Notes under the pieces: model-generated
Seen by the model: only the letters and a program-made list of their open reading frames with translations
Database searches by the model: none
Told to the model about the DNA's origin: nothing
Part shown: positions 17,534 to 25,620 of the stretch, piece by piece
Position numbering within the stretch: position 1 is the stretch's first letter
How the letters are laid out: every line of letters starts with the position of its first letter
Position numbers and translations under genes: made by a program
From: an uncultured Clostridia bacterium
GTDB taxonomy: Bacteria > Bacillota > Clostridia > TANB77 > CAG-508
Length of the DNA: 64,000 nt
Direction: 5' to 3'
Assembly (NCBI GenBank): GCA_934167095.1
Contig: CAKPKE010000004.1
Location: 23,855 to 87,854 of the forward strand

Positions 17534-17905
17534 ATGAAAAAATCTCTTAAGATTGTTTCAATACTATTATTAGTTGCAATGATGCTAGTAATGTTTACTG
17601 GAATTGTAAATGCAGCAGGCGCATCTGATGTATTAAATGATTTACAAAAACCAGCAGACAATGTAAATTCTACTGAAATTACAAATCTAGGGAAAAACAT
17701 TGTTGCTATTGTTCAAGTTGTTGGTGTTGTAATAGCAGTTGTTGTAATACTTGTAATTGGTATTAAATACTTAATTGGTAGTGCTGAAGAAAAAGCAGAA
17801 TACAAGAAGACAATGATACCATACTTAGTTGGTGCTGTACTTGTATTTGCAGGTGCTACAATAGTAAATGTTGTATACAATGTAGTTACAGGATTAAATT
17901 CATAA
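17534..17905 (+). CDS. VirB2/TrbC-like pilin subunit 3, 123 aa
   Basis: Signal peptide (IVSILLLVAMMLVMFTGIVNAAG), a linker, then two hydrophobic helices with the loop GIKYLIGSAEEKAEYKKT and the downstream MIPYLVGAVLVF. It is closest to subunit 1. The strong AAGGAGG site and the perfect terminator right after it are what one expects for an abundant pilin, so this may be the major subunit. That ranking is inference. The 72-bp gap before it shows no obvious SigA promoter. Confidence 0.82.
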   Translation: MKKSLKIVSILLLVAMMLVMFTGIVNAAGASDVLNDLQKPADNVNSTEITNLGKNIVAIVQVVGVVIAVVVILVIGIKYLIGSAEEKAEYKKTMIPYLVGAVLVFAGATIVNVVYNVVTGLNS

Positions 17906-17942
17906 TATTACATAAAACTTACAATAAATTTACAAAAAAATT

Positions 17943-17969
17943 AAAAGTGCATGAAAATGCACTTTTTTT
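17943..17969 (+). terminator. Rho-independent terminator after the pilin genes
   Basis: Perfect stem AAAAGTGCAT/ATGCACTTTT with a GAAA tetraloop and a T run. It isolates the pilin genes from the machinery genes downstream. Confidence 0.95.
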
Positions 17970-17979
17970 GCGTTTTTTG

Positions 17980-18008
17980 TTACATTTTAGAACACTATAT
18001 GATATAAT
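17980..18008 (+). promoter_or_regulatory. Promoter of the T4SS machinery genes
   Basis: TTACAT (17980-17985), 17-bp spacer, perfect TATAAT (18003-18008). The predicted transcript would begin within a few bases of the ATG at 18014. Confidence 0.55.
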
Positions 18009-18013
18009 TATAA

Positions 18014-18445
18014 ATGGATAAAAATATTTTTGTAAAAAACATAAGAAAGGAGAACTATGTAAGTAAAAAAAACTTTCATAGAACTATAAAAATGGGAACT
18101 TATAATGTACCTAGAAATGTAAAAGGTGAAGGAAGAATTCTATTTATATTTACACCTAAAAGTTTAATTTATACTGTAATAGGCGTTGCAATTGGACTTT
18201 TGTTTTATTTTATATTTGCTATGATAAAACTAAAAGTAATAGGTGTAATTTTTGTGGTGCTATTTGCACTAATAGGATTAGGAATAGGTTCGTTAAAGGT
18301 ACCAAGCATAGGCATAATAAAATCAACTAAAGTAGTAGCTGGCGAGAACATTGATGATGTAATAAAAAGAGCAGTACTATTTAAAAGAAAAGCAAACAAG
18401 ATTTATGTGTATGATGATAAGGAGGTAAAAACAAATGACAAATAG
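18014..18445 (+). CDS. PrgI/VirB3-like T4SS membrane protein, 143 aa (or 117 aa)
   Basis: The core reads VPRNVKGEGRILFIFTPKSLIY, here VPRNVKGEGRIL followed by two close membrane helices (IYTVIGVAIGLLFYFIFAMI and VIGVIFVVLFALIGLGIG) and a cytoplasmic tail, as in PrgI-type VirB3 homologues. The start is uncertain. ATG 18014 sits almost at the predicted transcription start. ATG 18092 gives the length and N-terminus (MGTYNVPRN) usual for the family but has no site close by. The only good Shine-Dalgarno (AGAAAGGAG, 18043-18051) points at an ATG immediately followed by TAA (18057-18062). The gene overlaps the next one by 11 bp. Confidence 0.78.
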   Translation: MDKNIFVKNIRKENYVSKKNFHRTIKMGTYNVPRNVKGEGRILFIFTPKSLIYTVIGVAIGLLFYFIFAMIKLKVIGVIFVVLFALIGLGIGSLKVPSIGIIKSTKVVAGENIDDVIKRAVLFKRKANKIYVYDDKEVKTNDK

Positions 18446-19601
18446 TAGCACAGGTGGATTAACAATAATTTTATATATAATGATAGCTATAATGTTTTGT
18501 TTATTAATTGTTTTAGCATTAGTATATATAAACATGAAATTAAAAACAAAGAAACCAGAAGATGATCAAATTGAAATGCAAAAAGCGAAAGCCAATTCTG
18601 CAAAAAAAATTAAAAACTTTACAATAAGTTCAATATTTGATTTTATGGAATTTGACAAAATCGAAGATAATATGATTATTCAAAAAAAGGGTAATAGATA
18701 TGTAATGGTAATTGATTGTCAAGGAATAAACTACGATTTAATGTCACAAGCAGAAAAAGTTTCTGTAGAGGAAGGATTTGTACAATTTTTAAATACATTA
18801 TCACATCCTGTTCAAATATATACACAAACAAGAAAAATAAATCTTGAAAGTAGCTTGCAAACATATAAACAAGAAGTTGATAAAGTAGAACAACAATTCC
18901 AAAAAGCTCAATATAAATATAGACAAGTAATGGAATCTCCAAATTCAACACAAGCACAAATAAAACAAGCTTTATATGAATATACAAAAGCTAAAAACTT
19001 ATATGAGTATGGAAAGGATATTATATACAACACTGAAAGAATGAGCCTAAATAAAAATATTTTAAGTAAAAAATACTATGTTGTAATTTCTTATTATTCT
19101 GAAGAAGCAGGAAACGAAAATTTATCAAAAGAAGAAATAAGAGAGCTTGCATTCTCAGAATTATATACAAGAGCACAAGCTATAATAAGAGCACTTAGTG
19201 TATCTGGTGTTATGGGAAAGGTGATGTCATCAACAGAACTTGCTGATTTATTATATGTTGCATATAACAGAGAAGATTCAGATTTATATGGAGTTGATAA
19301 AGCATTAAAAGCTGGATACAATGAAATGTATTCAACTGGTGAAGATTACATGAACAAAAAAATGCAATTATTAGATGAAGAAATTGCAAGAGATGCAATG
19401 GATTTAGCTAATAACAAAGTAATTGAAGTTCAAAGCGAAAAACAAAAGGAATACTTAAATAAAGTAGAAACAAAAGATGATATAATTAATAATTTAGCTC
19501 AATTAATTATTGAGGAAAATGAAGCAATGCTTGGCAAAGATGTTGCCGAGAAAGCAAAAGATAAAGTAAGAAAGGAGAAAACAGGAAATGGCAAAAAATA
19601 A
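18435..19601 (+). CDS. VirB4 N-terminal-domain-like membrane protein, 388 aa
   Basis: One N-terminal membrane helix (IILYIMIAIMFCLLIVLALVYI) precedes a domain resembling the N-terminal part of VirB4/TraC ATPases: FDFMEFDKIEDNMIIQKKGNRYVMVIDCQGINYDL, given here as DFMEFDKIEDNMI and RYVMVIDCQGINYDL, then VQIYTQTRKINLE. A coiled-coil insertion (about 150-200) follows, then IRALSVSGVMGKVMSSTELADLLYVAYNRED split around residue 280. It has no Walker motifs. The next gene supplies the ATPase, and the two overlap by 14 bp. I read them as a VirB4 divided into an anchoring subunit and a motor subunit. Confidence 0.75.
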   Translation: MTNSSTGGLTIILYIMIAIMFCLLIVLALVYINMKLKTKKPEDDQIEMQKAKANSAKKIKNFTISSIFDFMEFDKIEDNMIIQKKGNRYVMVIDCQGINYDLMSQAEKVSVEEGFVQFLNTLSHPVQIYTQTRKINLESSLQTYKQEVDKVEQQFQKAQYKYRQVMESPNSTQAQIKQALYEYTKAKNLYEYGKDIIYNTERMSLNKNILSKKYYVVISYYSEEAGNENLSKEEIRELAFSELYTRAQAIIRALSVSGVMGKVMSSTELADLLYVAYNREDSDLYGVDKALKAGYNEMYSTGEDYMNKKMQLLDEEIARDAMDLANNKVIEVQSEKQKEYLNKVETKDDIINNLAQLIIEENEAMLGKDVAEKAKDKVRKEKTGNGKK

Positions 19602-21555
19602 AAAAATACAACAAGATGATTTTGGAATGCCAAGAAATGACTATTCTTCAAGCGAAGAAGTGCCAATATTACATAAAAAGACAATAAAAGAATTAATAGC
19701 ACCATCTGGAATAGATGCAAGTCATATAGACCATTTAGAAATAGCATCTAGTGTAAAAAGATATGCAAGGTCATTCTTCGTATCTGCATTGCCAAGAATG
19801 TGTACTTTCCCAGAAATATTCAGAGATATGTATATGTTTGGAGATATAAATACATCAGTGTATATTAATCCAATAGCAGAATCAAGATCTCAAAATGAAT
19901 TAAATAGAACAATAAACGAAATTGAAACAGAAAGAATTGTTGCAGCAGATAGAGGAAACATAAACAGAGAGTCAAACCTTTCTCAAAAAAGATATGAAGC
20001 AGAAGAGTTAAGAGATCAAATTGCAGCAGGATATAATAAATTATATGAAGCTTCAATAATCTCAACACTATTTGCATATAGCTTAGAGGACCTAGATAAA
20101 TTCACAAAAATGTTATCTTCTGAAATGTCTAAGTCATTAGTTGGAATAAAAAGTGCTTGGGCAATGCAAGAAGAGGCATTTAAGTCAAATTTACCTTTGG
20201 CAGATAATAAAATAAAAAAGACTCATACTTTTGACCGTAGATCAATGGCAACAGTATTTCCATTTACTACTTCAGAAGTGGGACATTCAACAGGTATACC
20301 TATAGGCTTTAACAAACAAACTGGTGTGCCAATATTATTTGATAACTTCCATAGCTCACTTACAAATTATAACATGGTTATATTTGCTAAGTCTGGTGCT
20401 GGAAAATCTGTTACAATGAAAACTTTGATTTCAAGATCAGCAGTTCTTATGGGAATACAAAGTTTAGCATTAGATGCTGAAGGTGAGTATAGTATAGTTG
20501 CTGAAAGTTTAGGCGGAATAAATGTTGTTATAAGTCCAAATTCAAATACAATAATAAATGTTTTTGATATAGAAACAGAAACAGTAAGGGATGAAATAAC
20601 AGGAAGAGATAAAACTGTTCTAAATGTAGAAAACAAAGTTGAAGATGTAACTCAAGCAATATTAACAATGGCAAGAGGAAGCACAAGAAGTACAGAAGTA
20701 AACGAAGTAACAAAGCAAATAATTGCAGAAAACGTTGCTCAAGAATATGCTGCAGCAGGAATAACAAGTGATCCATCAAGTTTATACGAATCAGGACAAA
20801 GTTATAATGGCGAAATGCTTGGAAGAGCTAAGAAAAAAATGCCAACAATAGGTTCTTGGTATAAAAGACTTCAAAGAAATGCTGAGAATAACGCAAACCC
20901 AGATTATAGATCACATTATAGCTACTTATTAAAAGTTATGAAGCAATACATAAGAGAATATGATGGACAAATGGCATACTTTGATGGACAATCAACATTT
21001 GATTTATTAGATGGAACATTGTTTATAAATCTAGATATATCACAACTAGAAGAAAGATTTGCAAGACCACTTGCACAACAAATACTACTTTCTTGGATAT
21101 GGGAAAAATATGTTAAGAAAAACAGTGAAGATAGAAGAAAAGCTTCAAAGAAAAGAGTGCTAGTTGATGAGGCATGGATGTTATTACCATACCCAGAAGC
21201 TGTAGATTTCTTAAATACTATGGCAAGAAGAGCTAGAAAAAGAAATGTATCACTTGCAATTATTTCTCAAAGATTCCAAGATTTCTATGAGAAACCAGAA
21301 GTGCAAGCCGTTCTAACATCTTCAGATACAAAATTACTTCTAGCACAGGATAAATCAGAAATACAATACTTAAAAGAAGTCTTCAAATTAAGCGAAGGAG
21401 AAGCAGGCTTCTTAGTAACATGTAATAGAGGTGAAGGCCTACTAAAAGTTGGTTCAGACACAGCTATATTACAAATAACTCCTACAACGAAAGAATTCGA
21501 GTTTGTTGAAACAAACCTAAATAAACTAGTAGAAAAAACAAGAGGAAATTCGTAA
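19588..21555 (+). CDS. VirB4/TraC-like T4SS ATPase, 655 aa
   Basis: Energises the secretion machine. Walker A is SGAGKS at residues 269-274 (FAKSGAGKSVTMKTL). Walker B is RVLVDEAWMLL with Asp527-Glu528. Further VirB4 landmarks are LDAEGEYSIVAESLGG, ISQLEERFARPLAQQILLSW in two parts, ARRARKRNVSLAIISQRFQDF and LLAQDKSEIQYLKEVF. The N-terminal 200 residues match the middle of full-length VirB4 proteins. ATG overlaps the previous gene; AGAAAGGAG precedes it. Confidence 0.93.
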   Translation: MAKNKKIQQDDFGMPRNDYSSSEEVPILHKKTIKELIAPSGIDASHIDHLEIASSVKRYARSFFVSALPRMCTFPEIFRDMYMFGDINTSVYINPIAESRSQNELNRTINEIETERIVAADRGNINRESNLSQKRYEAEELRDQIAAGYNKLYEASIISTLFAYSLEDLDKFTKMLSSEMSKSLVGIKSAWAMQEEAFKSNLPLADNKIKKTHTFDRRSMATVFPFTTSEVGHSTGIPIGFNKQTGVPILFDNFHSSLTNYNMVIFAKSGAGKSVTMKTLISRSAVLMGIQSLALDAEGEYSIVAESLGGINVVISPNSNTIINVFDIETETVRDEITGRDKTVLNVENKVEDVTQAILTMARGSTRSTEVNEVTKQIIAENVAQEYAAAGITSDPSSLYESGQSYNGEMLGRAKKKMPTIGSWYKRLQRNAENNANPDYRSHYSYLLKVMKQYIREYDGQMAYFDGQSTFDLLDGTLFINLDISQLEERFARPLAQQILLSWIWEKYVKKNSEDRRKASKKRVLVDEAWMLLPYPEAVDFLNTMARRARKRNVSLAIISQRFQDFYEKPEVQAVLTSSDTKLLLAQDKSEIQYLKEVFKLSEGEAGFLVTCNRGEGLLKVGSDTAILQITPTTKEFEFVETNLNKLVEKTRGNS

Positions 21556-21569
21556 TAAAGGAGGATAAT

Positions 21570-24539
21570 ATGAATATAAAAAATAGACTACAAAAGATAA
21601 CGATAATATTAGCAACATTTTTAATATTATTCAACTTTATGGGTGGAAATGTAGCATTTGCTGAATATGGAGCAGCGGCTTCTGATCCTGGCAAGGATAG
21701 TTCAATGCAAACATCAGGAGATAGCAAGGGCTCAATAGCAAGTGCGACAAAAGGTACAGGAATATCAGAGGCTGATATCATTGCCAAAATAAAAGAAAAA
21801 GCAAATGTAGATGATGAAATGGCAAGAAAAATCTATAATGCAGCAACAGAGGATACAACTAAAATCACAGTAACATGGTCTACTAAAGGATATGCAAATA
21901 ATGGTACAAAAACTTTAAAAAGTGTAGAAATATATTTTACTGGTGAAGAGCTAGAACAAATAAGAAATGGAACATATCAACCTAATTTAGCCACAAACCA
22001 AGAAAATGTACAAGATAATGTTCAAAGGGATTATTGGGATCCTGAAGCAAAAAATGATGGGAATTTTCTTGAAAGCTTATTAATTACTCCAACTGTTGGA
22101 TTAATTACTACATGTGTAGATGGCGTATATAAAGTATTTCAAAACTTTATATTAGGAACAAACACAAGCATAGGAAGCACAATAACTTCAGCACTTCCTT
22201 GGGCAGGAAATCATATAGTAATAACAAAAGAAGACGGAAAGTCACAAGGATTAATATCTGATGGAGCTTCATTAACAGAGGAGGAAAAAAATTCTGCAAT
22301 TCCAATTCAATACAGTCAAATTTATCATGTACCTACTATGATTTTAACTCCAGCAGCTATATTTGAAGGAAAAGTTGCTGCTTTAAATGGAAACTTTTTT
22401 GATACAGATGATGTTAATAATGAAATTGGTGGCGAAAATATGTCAACAGTTACTCAATTAAAATCAACTGTTAGTGGATGGTATATAACATTAAGAAACA
22501 TTGCTGTAGTTGGATTATTATCAGTACTAATTTATATAGGCATTAGGATAATTATAAGTACAAGTAATAGCGATAAAGCAAAATATAAACAGTTCTTCAT
22601 GGACTGGGTAATTGCATTATGTTTAATATTCTTTATGCATTATATAATGTCATTCATAATGACGGTGACGGATTCAGTTACTGCTATGATGGCATCAGAT
22701 CAGGGAGAGGATGGAAGCTATCAAGCAAAAGAAGTTGTGGTGCAATTTGAAAATGACGGTGATGGTAATGCAAGATATATGTATACATCTTTTGCTGGGG
22801 TTGCAAGAATGAGATTACAATATGCTTCACCGGCAACAAAACTAGGTTACATGGTAATGTATATAGCTTTTGTTGGATATACTGTATATTTCTCAGTAAT
22901 TTACTTAAAGAGAATTTTATATTTATCATTCTTTACAATGATAGCACCAATGGTAGCATTAACTTATCCGCTTGATAAAATTAAAGATGGTAAAGCACAA
23001 GCTTTTAACTTCTGGTTTAAGGAATATATTTTTTATGCGATGCTACAACCATTACATTTATTCTTATATACAGTGCTTGTTAAATCAGCAATGACACTGG
23101 CTTCTACTAACATGATATATGCAATAGTAGCAATGGCATTTATAATACCAGCAGAAAAAATTGTAAAGAGTATGTTTGGAATAAGAGGACAAACAGAAGG
23201 AAATCTAGGTGGCTTAATGGGATTATCTGCAGCAACGCACATGTTCCAATTATTAAGAAAACCACCAAAGATGCCACAAGGTGCTGGTAAAGGTAATGGT
23301 GGAGAAAGTGAAGGAATTACTGATAATCCTAATAGTGGAAAATTTGATAGTTTATTTACAACGCCATCAACTGCATCAAATGATAATAGTGGATTCACAG
23401 CTGGTTCAATACCAGAAGTAGATGATTCAACAAGATATAATGAGCAACAACAGTTAGGAATAGCTGAGCAGAAAAGAGCTCAAATTGCTGCTGAACAAAA
23501 GAAAAAGGAAGAAGAAGAGGAAGAAAGAAACAGAAGGGCTTTATCAAATGGACAATTACAAAATCCTGGAATATTAGGAGAAAATACTTCTGGAATTTCT
23601 ACTAAAGAACAAGAAAAACAACCTAGAATAAAACAATTACACAACAATGCTCGAACTGCTATTAGAAAGAGATTTGTTGCAGCTGGAGGCTATAAGGGAC
23701 TTGCTATGAAAGCTGGAAAGGGACTTGCAAAAGGTTATATGACAGCAGCAGGAACCGTTGGGCTTGGAGCAGTTGGACTTGGACTTGGTATGGTTGGAGG
23801 AGATTTAAATAATGCTTGGCAAGGACTTGTGGCAGGAGCTGGTGTTGGTGCATATGTTGGAAATAACGTAGGAAATGGAGTGTTAAATACAATTTCTGCA
23901 ACAGCCAGTGGAAAAAATGCTTTAGGTTCTTTTGCATCAGAAGTATGGAATGGTGAAGAAGAAAGCATAAGATTAAGAGAAGAAAATGCCTATATGAATG
24001 ACCAAGCTAATATTGCAAGAATTCAAGCAGAACATGGAGATTGGGATTATGAACAAATTCAAAACCATGCTAAGAGAGAATATAATATGCAAAGAGATTC
24101 AGGAGTACATGATACAAAACTTGCAAATAAGGCAATTAAACTAGAAGATGAATTCATTAGTCAAGGAAGTACTCCAGCAGATGCTCATGAGCATGCATAT
24201 AAGATATTACAAGGAACAAAAGTTTATGATAAATCAATGTTCTATAATAAGAAGAAGCTAAATGAAGCAAGAGAAACTATGGTTGAAAATAGAATGGCTT
24301 CAAAGAATGTATCAAGAGAAGAAGCTGTAGCACATACTAATAAAATCTTTAAGGAAATTGGACAAGTTTATGGTGTTGGAAAAGTTACAGATATGCCTGT
24401 TAGGACAACTGCAACGGCTACAAAGAAAACAGATGATACATCAAAAGGAAAAACTAGAACACAGCAAGAACTAGGTGATGTAAGAGGAGCTAAAACTACA
24501 ACAAAAATAAGAAGAACTAGTAATAAAAATGGTAAGTAA
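21570..24539 (+). CDS. VirB6/TrbL-like polytopic channel protein, 989 aa
   Basis: N-terminal signal segment (ITIILATFLILFNFMGGNVAFA), a soluble region, then about six membrane helices between residues 300 and 540 (for example NIAVVGLLSVLIYIGIRIII, WVIALCLIFFMHYIMSFIM, YLSFFTMIAPMVALTYPL). The motif IAPMVALTYPLDKIKDGKAQAFNFW, read as APMVALTYPLDKIKDG plus AFNFWFKEY, is typical of Gram-positive VirB6/TrbL proteins. The last 400 residues are cytoplasmic, with a glutamate-rich stretch, a glycine-rich hydrophobic segment (about 710-780) and a charged helical tail. It sits directly after the ATPase with an AAGGAGG site. Confidence 0.85.
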   Translation: MNIKNRLQKITIILATFLILFNFMGGNVAFAEYGAAASDPGKDSSMQTSGDSKGSIASATKGTGISEADIIAKIKEKANVDDEMARKIYNAATEDTTKITVTWSTKGYANNGTKTLKSVEIYFTGEELEQIRNGTYQPNLATNQENVQDNVQRDYWDPEAKNDGNFLESLLITPTVGLITTCVDGVYKVFQNFILGTNTSIGSTITSALPWAGNHIVITKEDGKSQGLISDGASLTEEEKNSAIPIQYSQIYHVPTMILTPAAIFEGKVAALNGNFFDTDDVNNEIGGENMSTVTQLKSTVSGWYITLRNIAVVGLLSVLIYIGIRIIISTSNSDKAKYKQFFMDWVIALCLIFFMHYIMSFIMTVTDSVTAMMASDQGEDGSYQAKEVVVQFENDGDGNARYMYTSFAGVARMRLQYASPATKLGYMVMYIAFVGYTVYFSVIYLKRILYLSFFTMIAPMVALTYPLDKIKDGKAQAFNFWFKEYIFYAMLQPLHLFLYTVLVKSAMTLASTNMIYAIVAMAFIIPAEKIVKSMFGIRGQTEGNLGGLMGLSAATHMFQLLRKPPKMPQGAGKGNGGESEGITDNPNSGKFDSLFTTPSTASNDNSGFTAGSIPEVDDSTRYNEQQQLGIAEQKRAQIAAEQKKKEEEEEERNRRALSNGQLQNPGILGENTSGISTKEQEKQPRIKQLHNNARTAIRKRFVAAGGYKGLAMKAGKGLAKGYMTAAGTVGLGAVGLGLGMVGGDLNNAWQGLVAGAGVGAYVGNNVGNGVLNTISATASGKNALGSFASEVWNGEEESIRLREENAYMNDQANIARIQAEHGDWDYEQIQNHAKREYNMQRDSGVHDTKLANKAIKLEDEFISQGSTPADAHEHAYKILQGTKVYDKSMFYNKKKLNEARETMVENRMASKNVSREEAVAHTNKIFKEIGQVYGVGKVTDMPVRTTATATKKTDDTSKGKTRTQQELGDVRGAKTTTKIRRTSNKNGK

Positions 24540-24555
24540 ATCTTACCATTTTTTT
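24525..24555 (+). terminator. Terminator overlapping the virB6-like stop codon
   Basis: Stem 24525-24536 pairs with 24542-24553; the loop TAAAT contains the stop codon, and a T run follows. Confidence 0.85.
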
Positions 24556-24644
24556 ATACCACAAAATATCCATAAAACTATGGAAACTTAGCGCTAGTTA
24601 TGTTATTATATAATTATGTAATAGTACGTAGGAGGAAATGAATA

Positions 24645-25607
24645 ATGCATAAACTAATATCATTATGGAACCAAAATAGAAAACTTTTTTTAGCAATAAT
24701 TGGAATAATAATTGCTATATTTATAGGAATTCAACTATTAAACCAAATGGCAAAAAATGATTTAAAAGAAAAAAATAACGGAAATTCTGGTACAGCTACA
24801 AGCCAAACTAATACTGTTATTGATAAGTCTGCAAATACAACACAAACAGATAGTATAGGAAGCAATACAAATATATCGGCAGAAACAGCTAATGCAAATC
24901 AAACAATAATTAAAAATTTTGTAGATTATTGCAATAATGGAAATATTACAGAAGCATATAACTTATTAACAGAAAAGTGCAAAGCCGAATTCTATACAAC
25001 ACAAAACGATTTTAAATCAAAATATGTAGACAGAATTTTTACTAGCAAAAAACAGTTTAATTTGCAAAATTGGTATACATCAGATTTAGGAAGTACTTAT
25101 AAAATTACATATATTAATGACATTTTAGCATCAGGAAAAGTTGAAACAAATATAGAAGATTATATAACAGTTTCAAACAATAAAATTAACATTAATAGAT
25201 TTATTGATAAATTAGATGTAAACAGAACTTCAAGCAATAAATTTGCAAAAATCACATTAGTGAGCAGAGAAATATTTGACGAATACGAGATATTCAATTT
25301 ACAAGTAACAAATTTAACAAACACAACTATAATGATAAACAGACATGCTGATAATGGTAAAACTTATGCAACATATAATGACAGTAAAACATATAAAGCA
25401 ATAATCAGTGAAACATATTCTGGAAATTTAACAATCGAAGGAAATCAAACTAAAAATGTAAGCATAAAAATAAACAAAATGTATAATGGAAATTATTCAC
25501 TAAGTAAGCTTACATTCACTGATATTATAAATAATAAAAACGACTTTGATAAAATAACCAATAAAGATGCCTACACAAATGTATCAAGTATAGAAATAAA
25601 TTTATAG
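24645..25607 (+). CDS. VirB8/TcpC-like bitopic protein, 320 aa
   Basis: One N-terminal membrane helix (LFLAIIGIIIAIFIGIQLL), a Ser/Thr/Asn-rich linker, and an extracellular region beginning TIIKNFVDYCNNGNITEAYNLLTEKCKAEFY, that is, an NTF2-like helix pair (FVDYCNNGNITEAYNLL). A second all-beta domain follows. This matches the topology of VirB8-type assembly proteins such as TcpC of Tn916-like systems. It has a strong AGGAGG site and begins the second machinery transcript after a terminator. Assignment rests on topology and context. Confidence 0.68.
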   Translation: MHKLISLWNQNRKLFLAIIGIIIAIFIGIQLLNQMAKNDLKEKNNGNSGTATSQTNTVIDKSANTTQTDSIGSNTNISAETANANQTIIKNFVDYCNNGNITEAYNLLTEKCKAEFYTTQNDFKSKYVDRIFTSKKQFNLQNWYTSDLGSTYKITYINDILASGKVETNIEDYITVSNNKININRFIDKLDVNRTSSNKFAKITLVSREIFDEYEIFNLQVTNLTNTTIMINRHADNGKTYATYNDSKTYKAIISETYSGNLTIEGNQTKNVSIKINKMYNGNYSLSKLTFTDIINNKNDFDKITNKDAYTNVSSIEINL

Positions 25608-25620
25608 GAGTATAAAAGGC

